DNA from: Synechococcus sp. PCC 7336
GTDB lineage: Bacteria; Cyanobacteriota; Cyanobacteriia; Thermostichales; PCC-7336
Assembly: GCF_000332275.1 (NCBI RefSeq)
Contig: NZ_CM001776.1
Coordinates: 3,227,737-3,291,736 of the forward strand
DNA: 64,000 nt
Direction of reading: 5' to 3'
The notes below the pieces were generated by a model. It made no database searches and was not told the origin of the DNA. It saw nothing but the letters and a program-made list of their open reading frames with translations. Both the position numbers and the translations under genes were made by a program. Positions 17,001-25,762 of the stretch are shown here, piece by piece. How positions within the stretch are numbered: position 1 is the stretch's first letter; each line of letters begins with the position of its first letter.

Positions 17001-20000
17001 GTTTCAGCGTAATTGCAACGAAATATCACGTATCCTCACTACTGTCTGCGAGCGAAGTTTCAATCCCTGAGAGGGTTTCAGCGTAATTGCAACAAAAGGC
17101 GCTTGCCCTCTTGCCGTATCACAATTCGTTTCAATCCCTGAGAGGGTTTCAGCGTAATTGCAACTGCCGCAGCTTGCAAAATTGCTCGATTGTGTTTTTG
17201 TTTCAATCCCTGAGAGGGTTTCAGCGTAATTGCAACTGTCGCTCGCAATCCGCGCCAGCGGGGTTTCAAAGTTTCAATCCCTGAGAGGGTTTCAGCGTAA
17301 TTGCAACTCTTGCGCGTTTGACCTTAAATTAAGTGGCCAAAAGTTTCAATCCCTGAGAGGGTTTCAGCGTAATTGCAACTGCTGCCCGCTTACCGCAGCA
17401 AATTGAGAAGTCCGGTTTCAATCCCTGAGAGGGTTTCAGCGTAATTGCAACTTGTTTTCACCGGGCACCTGAAACCAAGGACTCCAGGGGTTTCAATCCC
17501 TGAGAGGGTTTCAGCGTAATTGCAACACAACTGAGGTGGTCATAACCGCAACTGCGGGAAGTTTCAATCCCTGAGAGGGTTTCAGCGTAATTGCAACTTC
17601 TGAGTAGTCCTCAGGCCCTACTTTAGCGAGTAGTTTCAATCCCTGAGAGGGTTTCAGCGTAATTGCAACCGCTAGAAGAAGCTACTTTCCCTCGAAGTCT
17701 GCCGTGTTTCAATCCCTGAGAGGGTTTCAGCGTAATTGCAACAAAATTAGAGAAGAAATGGCCGCGCGGATCAATGTTTCAATCCCTGAGAGGGTTTCAG
17801 CGTAATTGCAACCGTAGCCACTGTTTTTACTCCAAAGGATTGGCTGGGTTTCAATCCCTGAGAGGGTTTCAGCGTAATTGCAACTTTGAACCCACGAAAA
17901 TTCATGCGGTAAGTAAGCTCAAAGTTTCAATCCCTGAGAGGGTTTCAGCGTAATTGCAACTGGTGGCGATGTGCGTTTCTCGGCAGTCGCTAACTCTTTT
18001 GTTTCAATCCCTGAGAGGGTTTCAGCGTAATTGCAACAATTCGCCGGCCATATCGAAACTGCAGTCCTCGGCCGTTTCAATCCCTGAGAGGGTTTCAGCG
18101 TAATTGCAACCGCGCAAACTTGCTCAAGAGATCGTGAAAGCAATCGTTTCAATCCCTGAGAGGGTTTCAGCGTAATTGCAACAGATCGCGAGGCACCGAC
18201 TGCTTTCAAGAAAAGGACACGTTTCAATCCCTGAGAGGGTTTCAGCGTAATTGCAACTTTTGACAAATACAGGGCCATCCGCATCGGGTGTGGTTTCAAT
18301 CCCTGAGAGGGTTTCAGCGTAATTGCAACAATAATGGCAGCGGCCATTTGCGAGCTCTGCAGCACTGTTTCAATCCCTGAGAGGGTTTCAGCGTAATTGC
18401 AACCAGAATTTCAAGCTCTTCTTCTAGCACTTTAACTCGTTTCAATCCCTGAGAGGGTTTCAGCGTAATTGCAACCCAGCAAGAAGCAATAGCTTTGGGT
18501 ATTAAGAAAGTTTCAATCCCTGAGAGGGTTTCAGCGTAATTGCAACGGTCCATGCGGAAGCTGCGCGAGGATTATTCCGGCGTTTCAATCCCTGAGAGGG
18601 TTTCAGCGTAATTGCAACAGTACCAGTACTGCCAGTTCCCGTCACTCGTCTCGTTTCAATCCCTGAGAGGGTTTCAGCGTAATTGCAACGTTCGAGTCAG
18701 CTTGGGCAGAATATTTTTCTTTGTTGGCGGTTTCAATCCCTGAGAGGGTTTCAGCGTAATTGCAACAAGCTCGTAGTGCTTGGAGATTTCAGCCACAGAA
18801 TAGTTTCAATCCCTGAGAGGGTTTCAGCGTAATTGCAACGGTTCTGGCTTCGCCCGTTGTTTAGTCAACATAAATTCCAGGTTTCAATCCCTGAGAGGGT
18901 TTCAGCGTAATTGCAACTTTATTTTTTTGGCGATCGACTCTATCGTTTCTTGGTTTCAATCCCTGAGAGGGTTTCAGCGTAATTGCAACAGTCGGGATTC
19001 TTTTTGGCATTTTTCTGGTACTGGTTTCAATCCCTGAGAGGGTTTCAGCGTAATTGCAACGCCAATAAAATTTGAAGCGAATTCGGCTGGGAGGTTGTTT
19101 CAATCCCTGAGAGGGTTTCAGCGTAATTGCAACGTGAAGCCCCTGCCGGTTTGCGTGAAAGAAATTAGTTTCAATCCCTGAGAGGGTTTCAGCGTAATTG
19201 CAACAGGGGCAGGAAAAATATTGGATTTTCCGACTGACGACGTTTCAATCCCTGAGAGGGTTTCAGCGTAATTGCAACAGGTTGTCGCCGCCAGCCAATT
19301 GCGCGCTCGATCGGTTTCAATCCCTGAGAGGGTTTCAGCGTAATTGCAACGCTTACGTGCTTGCCACCTCGGCCCTTGAGAGCCGTTTCAATCCCTGAGA
19401 GGGTTTCAGCGTAATTGCAACCTGAACGCCTACGGGCCGTACGTGCTTGGGTTTCTGTTTCAATCCCTGAGAGGGTTTCAGCGTAATTGCAACTCGTGCT
19501 CTGCTGGCACTGTGCGCAGAGTGGAAAATTGGCGGTTTCAATCCCTGAGAGGGTTTCAGCGTAATTGCAACATACTTGCGCCGATCGTAGTCTGGAAGCG
19601 AGCCGTTTCAATCCCTGAGAGGGTTTCAGCGTAATTGCAACGCTGTTTGAGAAATTGCTGGGTACGAAGGCTGCCGCGTTTCAATCCCTGAGAGGGTTTC
19701 AGCGTAATTGCAACTAAGCGGTCTTTTGCCGCAGCTTGCAAAACTGCTTGTTTCAATCCCTGAGAGGGTTTCAGCGTAATTGCAACCTGAAGGGTATGAA
19801 ACCGGAAGTCGACTCTTCGGGGAGTTTCAATCCCTGAGAGGGTTTCAGCGTAATTGCAACCGGCACCCTAGATGGCGGGGTGTGGGGCTTCACCCTGGCT
19901 CGTTTCAATCCCTGAGAGGGTTTCAGCGTAATTGCAACGGGAGAACCTCTTAGCCTTGAGGTTCTCCCTTCTGTTTCAATCCCTGAGAGGGTTTCAGCGT

Positions 20001-20148
20001 AATTGCAACTCGGCGCGTTGTGCGATCGCGTTACCTCGCCGGTTTCAATCCCTGAGAGGGTTTCAGCGTAATTGCAACAAAATCCTCGTTGAAGTTAGCG
20101 TTGGCCCTTGTGTTTCAATCCCTGAGAGGGTTTCAGCGTAATTGCAAC
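14056..20148 (-). CRISPR. Type I-D CRISPR array, 84 repeats and 83 spacers
   Basis: The repeat is 37 nt. In the transcribed (minus) orientation it begins GTTGCAATTACGC, contains CCCTCTCAGGG and ends ATTGAAAC, the usual 8-nt crRNA handle. By hand I counted 84 copies with starts (plus strand) from 14056 to 20112; I noticed no sequence variant among them. Unit lengths run from 68 to 79 nt, so spacers are about 31-42 nt. Orientation rests on the ATTGAAAC end, the leader and cas genes lying on the right, and all cas genes being on the minus strand. Newest spacers are therefore at the right end. Array ends are perfect repeats. Confidence 0.97.
19939..19972. other. CRISPR spacer that is a perfect hairpin
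   Basis: In this 34-nt spacer, GGGAGAACCTC (19939-19949) pairs perfectly with GAGGTTCTCCC (19958-19968) around an 8-nt loop. It is the third spacer from the leader, so it is recent. It looks like a captured terminator hairpin or other palindromic site. In the crRNA it could fold on itself. Confidence 0.85.
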
Positions 20149-20402
20149 CGCAGGCTCTGAGAGGGTTGATATATTTAGTTTTCAAGGTACAAACGCGCGA
20201 ACCAACCACTTGCTCATTCACTAGAGTATCCTAGACTTCCAAGATTAGAACTATGAGTTAATAAAAACTTGGCAGAATCAGCATCAGAGCGATCGCGCGA
20301 ACCTCCATCACCCTTCAAACACCTGAATCCCTCACCCAAACCGACATCCAACCCCCTATCCCCTCCCCGCCAGCCCAACAACCCCCCATTCGCGCAGCAC
20401 CC
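20149..20402 (-). promoter_or_regulatory. CRISPR leader
   Basis: This AT-rich, gene-free stretch lies between cas2 and the array and reads leftwards into the first repeat. Eight bases from the first repeat it contains an 11-nt match to the repeat core (CTGAGAGGGTT on the plus strand, 20157-20167), followed by TTGAAAACTAAATATATC on the minus strand. It must carry the promoter for the array and the adaptation signals. I do not see a promoter good enough to mark. Confidence 0.7.
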
Positions 20403-20675
20403 TCAAGCAAAATAAATACTGCCATCATCCAACCGCTCCCCACCAATCCGCTCCACCTTATGGCGACAACATTTGCAGAGAAAATAAAACCGAACGCTAT
20501 CGCACTCAGCATCAATCAACTGATTCAACCGCATCCTCAACTTGGCATACTGTGTCTCCGTCAACTCGCACTCAAATAAACTAAACTGCATCCACTGCCC
20601 GTAAGACTTCAACACTCGATGAATCTTCGTCCGCCGCTTATCATCAGAAACGTCATAACTCACCACAAAATACAT
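20403..20675 (-). CDS. cas2: CRISPR-associated endonuclease Cas2
   Basis: This 90-residue protein has the ferredoxin-like Cas2 fold: MYFVVSYDVSDDKRRTKIHR with the conserved first-strand aspartate, GQWMQFSLFECELTE, and a later strand RFYFLCKCC. Cas2 forms the central dimer of the Cas1-Cas2 spacer integrase. It lies 9 nt after cas1 and is the last gene before the leader. Confidence 0.95.
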   Translation of the reverse strand: MYFVVSYDVSDDKRRTKIHRVLKSYGQWMQFSLFECELTETQYAKLRMRLNQLIDAECDSVRFYFLCKCCRHKVERIGGERLDDGSIYFA

Positions 20676-20684
20676 CGCGCCCCC

Positions 20685-21689
20685 TTACCTCAACACCAAT
20701 GGAGGATACTGCTCCGTCTCCCCCATCAAAAACTTCGCCAACAACCGCGCCTGTAACTCAAACGCCTCCCGATACGTACACTTCTTCTTCAACACCGGAT
20801 GCTGAAACACAGTCTGCTTCTTCTGCTCGTAAAGCCGTAAAAACATCCGCCGTCCCTCTTCATCCAAAGACACTGCCCCACTCACCGGCTCCGTCTCAAA
20901 CTGCTCCACCCTCAACTGCTTGCGATTGAGTGCCGCCAACACGACCGCATCCACCACCAACGGACGAAACTCCTCCATCAAATCCAAGGCCAACGACGGA
21001 CGCCCGTACCGCTCCACATGCAAATACCCGCAATAGGGATCGAACCCCACGACATTCAACGCCCCCTGTACGTCATGCCTCAACAGCGCATAGCCAAAAC
21101 TCAACAACGCATTCACCGGATCGGTCGGCGGACGCCGATTGCGCTGGCCAAACTGAAACTCCCCATTCCGAATTAAAGCCCCGAACGCCCCAAAATACGC
21201 CGCACTCCCCGCCCCCTCAAGCCCCCGCAAGCGATCGATCTCCCGAACCGCCTCCAATTGTCCGATCGCCCGCTTCACCTGAGCGATCGCCTCCGACAAC
21301 TCCAAACCGACACCATCCCGCTGCGCCCGCAACAGCCCATTGCGATAGTTCTTCAACTTGCCTCGAATCACCCCCCGCGCCACGCAAACTGCCTTATCCG
21401 TCTGACCCACCGCCTGCCACTGCGCCGATCGCACAAACACATTCTTGCTCAGCTCCGGCTCCAGCCTGCCTAAAAACCGTCCCCCAGCCGTCAAAAAACT
21501 CATGGGAATATTGCGATCGAGTAACTCCGAAATCGCCGCCGGAGAAATTGTCGCTCGCCCCAACACCACCACCCCATCCACTTTCAACAGCGGCACATCC
21601 AACAGCGTCTCGCGCTCTGCCCGCACCCTCAGCCGCTCGTCTGTCTTGCCAATAAACGCCCCAGGGCGCGTCACATACACCGTTCCCAT
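20685..21689 (-). CDS. cas1: CRISPR-associated endonuclease Cas1
   Basis: This 334-residue protein is the integrase of the adaptation complex. The N-terminal beta domain (GTVYVTRPGAFIGK; VPLLKVDGVVVLG) is followed by the helical catalytic domain with the metal-binding residues in GLEGAGSAAYF (Glu), GYLHVERYGRPSLALDLMEE (His and Glu). I chose the ATG at 21689, 7-8 nt after a GGAGA ribosome-binding site; a GTG one codon earlier is an alternative. It is 9 nt downstream of cas4 and 9 nt upstream of cas2. Confidence 0.95.
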   Translation of the reverse strand: MGTVYVTRPGAFIGKTDERLRVRAERETLLDVPLLKVDGVVVLGRATISPAAISELLDRNIPMSFLTAGGRFLGRLEPELSKNVFVRSAQWQAVGQTDKAVCVARGVIRGKLKNYRNGLLRAQRDGVGLELSEAIAQVKRAIGQLEAVREIDRLRGLEGAGSAAYFGAFGALIRNGEFQFGQRNRRPPTDPVNALLSFGYALLRHDVQGALNVVGFDPYCGYLHVERYGRPSLALDLMEEFRPLVVDAVVLAALNRKQLRVEQFETEPVSGAVSLDEEGRRMFLRLYEQKKQTVFQHPVLKKKCTYREAFELQARLLAKFLMGETEQYPPLVLR

Positions 21690-21698
21690 CACAATCTC

Positions 21699-22319
21699 CT
21701 ATGGCATTTCTCGATAGCGATTCACCTTCGCTGCTGCTTTTGGCAAACAGCGCGATCGCAAGCTACATCCTCGACAGCGAGGCGAATACACCGCCTGCGG
21801 CATTGCTCCCGTCTCCAACAATCGGCGCACAGAGGCGATCGCCGCGATCGTCTTCTCTTTAAGGGATTCCGACATCTCCACCTCTCGCCGCTGCCGAGTT
21901 TGGGCGCAATACAAATATCCCCGCATCACAGGCGTCCCCGTCATCTCCTCCAAACACAACGCCTGCGCGCAGAGTTGCAATTGGTCGTTCTCACTCTCCC
22001 CGCCCAACTTGCGCTTGTATTCCACCGGACGCCACACCCCCGCCTCCGACTCCACTAAATCCGCTTTGCCCACCAAGCCATATCGCTGCGATCGCAGCCA
22101 AATCGCCCGCACCTGCCAGACCTCCTCCCGATAGCCCTCTCCCACGCTATGCACCCGATGGTGAATCGCCGTCCCCTGAATCGTGTACTGATTCTCGGCA
22201 AACTCCCCCGCACAAAACATCCGCCAGCAGCGATGGGGGCAATAGGCATATTGATTGAGAGCGGCGATCGGCACCCACTCATCTGCCGGAATCGAGGTTT
22301 CTCCTGGTGTACTGCTCAT
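21699..22319 (-). CDS. cas4: CRISPR-associated exonuclease Cas4
   Basis: This 206-residue protein has the RecB-type nuclease of Cas4: QYAYCPHRC near residue 27 with the first cluster cysteine, HRVHS, GKADLVE, PVEYKRK (the D and E-x-K of the nuclease), and a C-terminal SPRCRGCSLRSRC that supplies the other iron-sulphur cysteines. Cas4 trims prespacers and helps choose PAM-bearing ends. The start overlaps the cas6 stop in an ATGA, so translation is coupled. A longer open frame upstream is only the cas6 gene in another frame. Confidence 0.93.
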   Translation of the reverse strand: MSSTPGETSIPADEWVPIAALNQYAYCPHRCWRMFCAGEFAENQYTIQGTAIHHRVHSVGEGYREEVWQVRAIWLRSQRYGLVGKADLVESEAGVWRPVEYKRKLGGESENDQLQLCAQALCLEEMTGTPVMRGYLYCAQTRQRREVEMSESLKEKTIAAIASVRRLLETGAMPQAVYSPRCRGCSLRSRCLPKAAAKVNRYREMP

Positions 22320-23191
22320 CGATCGCGCCTCGCCATACCCATCCCCATCGGCGTCTTGCGCCCGACCCCGGCATAGAGGGCAAAATCCGCCAAGGTATTG
22401 AGCTGTTTGATGGTGATGGAATCGACCTGCCCCAAGATCTGGAACGTCACTTTCCCGACACAGCCCACGAACTGATTGCTGGGGTCTGTCTTGGCTCCGG
22501 TGTGCTGAAACTGGCTGCGGGGATCGGTGGCAACTTCGGTGCGAATGTCGAAGTAGCTGGGCTGGAGGACATCGATCATGTCTGCGGAAAATTCCAGGTC
22601 GCTGTAGTGGTTCCAGCGGCGGAGCAAACTGCCGAAAACGCGATCGGGGGTCGGTAGGGCAGAGTCGTATTTGCCTTGGCGAAAGGCGGTAGGAGTGTAG
22701 AACTGGAGGGCGAGTTTGCGATCGCTCTCCGAGGCCCGTTCGTAGAGTTCGGCATAATTGCAGAAATTCGCCCAAGGCTGCGTACTTTGAGGCGTACCGA
22801 GAATACTAGTGATGTGTAAGTTCGCAGGCCCGAGATGCCAGGGGCGATTGGGATTGAGGTTAAGCCAGAGGGCATTGAGTTGGCTGAAGAGGCGATCGTC
22901 CAAGAGGGAGATTCGCCACCAGCAGGGGGTGCCGGAGGAAATAGGCTTGCGATAGGTCCACCGCAGGAGAGGCGTGGAGGCGCTAGCCTGTCGACTCCGA
23001 GGCTGTTGCACAATTTGTAAGGGGCTGAGAGTGAAGGATTTGTTGCCCTGATTCGCGTGGAGCCGATCGCCCATCTCAGCATCAACGGTGCTGACAAGGG
23101 TGAGGAATAGGGCATGGAGGTGTTTGCCGGAGGTGAAACCCGGTGGAATAGGGGATTTGGGCAGGAGGTTGAGGACGAGACTGTGGGGCAT
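22316..23191 (-). CDS. cas6: CRISPR pre-crRNA endoribonuclease Cas6
   Basis: This 291-residue RAMP protein ends with the glycine-rich loop characteristic of Cas6 (YAGVGRKTPMGMG). Near the N-terminus are PPGFTSGKHLHALFLTLV and histidines that may form the active site. It should cut the pre-crRNA within each repeat, leaving the ATTGAAAC handle. It overlaps cas4 by 4 nt and lies 200 nt after csc1; that gap holds a gene fragment. Confidence 0.9.
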   Translation of the reverse strand: MPHSLVLNLLPKSPIPPGFTSGKHLHALFLTLVSTVDAEMGDRLHANQGNKSFTLSPLQIVQQPRSRQASASTPLLRWTYRKPISSGTPCWWRISLLDDRLFSQLNALWLNLNPNRPWHLGPANLHITSILGTPQSTQPWANFCNYAELYERASESDRKLALQFYTPTAFRQGKYDSALPTPDRVFGSLLRRWNHYSDLEFSADMIDVLQPSYFDIRTEVATDPRSQFQHTGAKTDPSNQFVGCVGKVTFQILGQVDSITIKQLNTLADFALYAGVGRKTPMGMGMARRDR

Positions 23192-23194
23192 GGG

Positions 23195-23345
23195 TTATGC
23201 AATTCCAGCGAGGAGTTGGACGACTTGTGCGAGGATGGCCTGCTCGAACTGCCGCTCGCTGTAGCGATCGCCTAGGTCGAGAAAATCGAAGATGTATTTG
23301 TCACAATTTCTGCCACCAATGGTGACAGTTTTTCGTTTCGGTATG
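23195..23345 (-). pseudogene. Fragment resembling the DUF1016/YhcG nuclease family
   Basis: The minus-strand frame ending at 23195 reads KYIFDFLDLGDRYSERQFEQ and then AILAQVVQLLAGIA. It resembles the FDFLGLG..(Y/F)SERDLE.AL motif that begins the PD-(D/E)XK part of YhcG/DUF1016 proteins. The frame is closed upstream at about 23346 and lacks a start, and the rest of the domain is missing. It fills the gap between csc1 and cas6 and may record a past insertion. The family link is by eye only. Confidence 0.4.
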
Positions 23346-23390
23346 TAATCCTATCTGGTGAATGAGTTGTTGAGCTGTGTGCTATCGTGG

Positions 23391-24104
23391 CTAATTGCTA
23401 AATCGATACTCCATATTCACAGGTAGCTTGAGCGGTTGGTCGAGCCCTTCAAAAGTAAAGTGCTCCCCGACCATGCGTACATTACGAATCAGGCTCACTG
23501 GCGGCATGTTGATGGTGTCATAGCTCAACACTGGGTTGGTAAACATGACATCCAGCGGGTTCAGTGGATAGGGAAAGGTAAACTCCCTAGATGCATTGCG
23601 TTTGGGATTAGATAGTTCCTGCACATCAACTTTAGCCTTACTCATCCACTTGCCCAGCCGAATCCAGCGAGGAAAGCTGAGAGGCTGTTCGGAGATAACG
23701 AAGAACTCAAACTGACTTTCAGGGGCAATCTCCTTGGCGCGACCAAAGCTGGGAATGTTCTTCTGAGTTTTCTGCATCTCAACGTGATAGCGGTTGTCCG
23801 CATACTTCCAAGTGTTGAGCACCGTTGCATGACGAACAGCCCTAGCGGGAGTGACGTAAATTCCCTGTTGATTGAGAGGAGTTAGATGCGCCTCATACAT
23901 CGGCACTTGCTCTCCACAGAAGTAACGGTAGGTGCTTTCTTCCGGCACTGTAGTGGCATATTTTTCACTGTCTACCAGACCCAGGGCATAGCAGAGCGCG
24001 TAGTTATGCAGCACGGGTTCCGTCTCGTAGAGCCGGCCAATTTCCCGCGTGGCGTAGTAAAGATTGTCGTGCAGTTCTAGGGTGCAGCGATAGATGTGAG
24101 GCAT
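23391..24104 (-). CDS. csc1: Type I-D Cascade subunit Csc1 (Cas5d)
   Basis: This 237-residue protein matches Csc1: PHIYRCTLELHDNLYYATRE at the start, PVLHNYALCYALGL, then TWKYADNRYHVEM and ending LPVNMEYRF. In type I-D effector complexes it is the Cas5-like subunit that caps the 5' handle of the crRNA and contacts the large subunit. It begins 2 nt after the csc2 stop, so it is co-translated with it. Confidence 0.92.
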   Translation of the reverse strand: MPHIYRCTLELHDNLYYATREIGRLYETEPVLHNYALCYALGLVDSEKYATTVPEESTYRYFCGEQVPMYEAHLTPLNQQGIYVTPARAVRHATVLNTWKYADNRYHVEMQKTQKNIPSFGRAKEIAPESQFEFFVISEQPLSFPRWIRLGKWMSKAKVDVQELSNPKRNASREFTFPYPLNPLDVMFTNPVLSYDTINMPPVSLIRNVRMVGEHFTFEGLDQPLKLPVNMEYRFSN

Positions 24105-24106
24105 GA

Positions 24107-25117
24107 CTATGACCTCGCACTAGCAGCCTTTTTCTTGCCAATATGCTGAGTGGCATAGGCTTTGGCTTCATCATCAGCCTGTTTCAGGATGGCCTGAATC
24201 CCCTCCTCACTTGCCGTCAGAGATTTGACTTCTGCCAGTAATGCCTGAAAATCCTCGCCAATGAAATCGGTATGCACAATGAATTCCTCAGCCATAAGGG
24301 ATTGAATGGCGGTCTTGGCTGCCTGAGCCACATCATCCTCATCGAGGGGATCGGGGGCTTTGAGAGTGTCATCTGCTTGCATTCGATCGTAGATGGCTTG
24401 CGTCCAGCGTAGATTACTGACAATCTCGCCATCGGCAAAGACTGCACCGATTAACTCGTTACGAACTCGGCCCGTGCGAGTGGTTTGTGCCCCATAATGG
24501 CGAGTTCTCAGAATGTTATTGAAGACATAGAGAAAGCTGGCTTCTGTCGGATCTTTGAGGGTGACGATACTGGGAAAGAAGACTTGAGGGCGGATGTGGT
24601 CTTGCTGATTGATACGACTGGTGACTTCCCCTGGCTTCGAGCCCTTTTCACCTTTAGAAGCCATTGTGCCGCTTTCAAAGGGAGCATTCAGGGTGAAGGT
24701 TTCGTGGGATTCATCGAAGGCTGTAATGGAAAATGCTGTATCGACAACCACTTTAGACTTTTCAGAACCAGAGTCTCCAATTGCAAACCCATAGATAATA
24801 CAGTCGGGGTTATCCATACCAAAGGCAACATTGTATTCGCATTCTTCGGGCTTGACGAACCCATAGGTGCGGAGCAGTTCTCGTCCTACCAGGCGCTCGG
24901 GAGTAGACTGCTTGCGCTTGAACATGGATAGACGGCTGATGGTGTTTTTATCTTCTACGCCTGCCCGAACCCGTGCTTTATTGAGTTCTCCATCCGTCTG
25001 AAAGAGTGGATAGGACTCCGTAATGCGTACTGTCAGGAAGTGAGCGTACTTTCCCATCGGTTTGTATGGGATTTCGGCGTGGAAGAACTTAGAGTCTAGA
25101 GTGTTTAGAAATGTCAT
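24107..25117 (-). CDS. csc2: Type I-D Cascade backbone subunit Csc2 (Cas7d)
   Basis: This 336-residue protein matches Csc2: ITESYPLFQTDGELNKARVR, SRLSMFKRKQSTPERLVGRE, a central RTRHYGAQTTRTGRVRNEL and a helical end. Copies of this RAMP-type subunit coat the crRNA along its length. The gene lies 36 nt after the accessory nuclease-like gene and 2 nt before csc1. Confidence 0.93.
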   Translation of the reverse strand: MTFLNTLDSKFFHAEIPYKPMGKYAHFLTVRITESYPLFQTDGELNKARVRAGVEDKNTISRLSMFKRKQSTPERLVGRELLRTYGFVKPEECEYNVAFGMDNPDCIIYGFAIGDSGSEKSKVVVDTAFSITAFDESHETFTLNAPFESGTMASKGEKGSKPGEVTSRINQQDHIRPQVFFPSIVTLKDPTEASFLYVFNNILRTRHYGAQTTRTGRVRNELIGAVFADGEIVSNLRWTQAIYDRMQADDTLKAPDPLDEDDVAQAAKTAIQSLMAEEFIVHTDFIGEDFQALLAEVKSLTASEEGIQAILKQADDEAKAYATQHIGKKKAASARS

Positions 25118-25153
25118 GATAGTTACGCAATAAGGGTTGAAGTAAGCAAAAAA

Positions 25154-25762
25154 CTAGGCAGTCAAAGCTTGAACTAGAATTCTCATTAGGGGGTCAACAT
25201 CATCAGGAAACCGATAGCTATCGAGACCCCGATCGATATGCTTTGCTTTGCGATCGAGCAGGCCAAATTCCCAAATTTTACCCGTCGTGACTGCGCCTAG
25301 AATGCGATCGACCGGATTGTCAGATTCCCATCGATCTAGGGCAATGAGTTGAGCTGCTAATTGACTAAATCCAAAGTCTAAATCCTCTTTTTTGGCCTCA
25401 ACGATCAACAGTTGATTCTGACTTTCGAACAGGTAATCCAAATATCCTTGCAATTGTTCAGTAACTTTGATGGGATATTCAATGCGGATTTCAGCTTTGG
25501 TGTAATGAATTAGATCGAGTATGACAGGAGATATCAATATTTCTCGGCGGGCTGTTTCGCTAGATAAACTCACGTAGGGTAATGTTTCTTCGATACGATC
25601 GCGGAGGTCGTGAATGCGATCGAGTTCACCTCGATATTGAGGTAGGTTAAGACGCTTGCGGGTTAGGGTATAGCCAAACTCTTCGGCCAAATCCTTGTCA
25701 ATGAGCTTGAGTTCAAAGATTTTGCTGAAGGTATAAGAAGTATTGGGATCTAAGACTTTCAT
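25154..25762 (-). CDS. PD-(D/E)XK-like accessory nuclease in the type I-D operon
   Basis: This 202-residue protein begins MKVLDPNTSYTFSKIFELKL. Its C-terminal half has the order typical of PD-(D/E)XK nucleases: a helix with Glu95 (EIRIEYPIKV), Asp109 in GYLDYLF, and Glu122-x-Lys124 in LLIVEAKKED, followed by a helix with Gln135 (FSQLAAQLIAL). It starts in an ATGA overlap with the end of cas10d and precedes csc2 by 36 nt, so it belongs to the effector operon. It is not a core type I-D gene. The longer open frame upstream to 25843 lies inside cas10d. I infer a nuclease that acts with or is controlled by the I-D complex; target unknown. Confidence 0.7.
   Translation of the reverse strand: MKVLDPNTSYTFSKIFELKLIDKDLAEEFGYTLTRKRLNLPQYRGELDRIHDLRDRIEETLPYVSLSSETARREILISPVILDLIHYTKAEIRIEYPIKVTEQLQGYLDYLFESQNQLLIVEAKKEDLDFGFSQLAAQLIALDRWESDNPVDRILGAVTTGKIWEFGLLDRKAKHIDRGLDSYRFPDDVDPLMRILVQALTA

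Noticed and set aside
17743-17775. Spacer sharing ATTAGAGAAGAA with the spacer at 14241-14279
   Set aside because: Twelve bases of AT-rich similarity is too little to claim a common target.
13859-20141. Many open frames across the CRISPR array encoding repeated peptides
   Set aside because: They are translations of the repeat (for example QSLRGFQRNCN or VAITLKPSQGLK) and not genes.
20699-21655. Two long plus-strand Pro/Thr-rich frames
   Set aside because: They are antisense to cas1 and have only low-complexity composition from the GC-rich coding strand.
22320-22775. Upstream extension of the cas4 frame
   Set aside because: It lies inside cas6 in another frame; the ATGA overlap gives a proper cas4 start at 22319.
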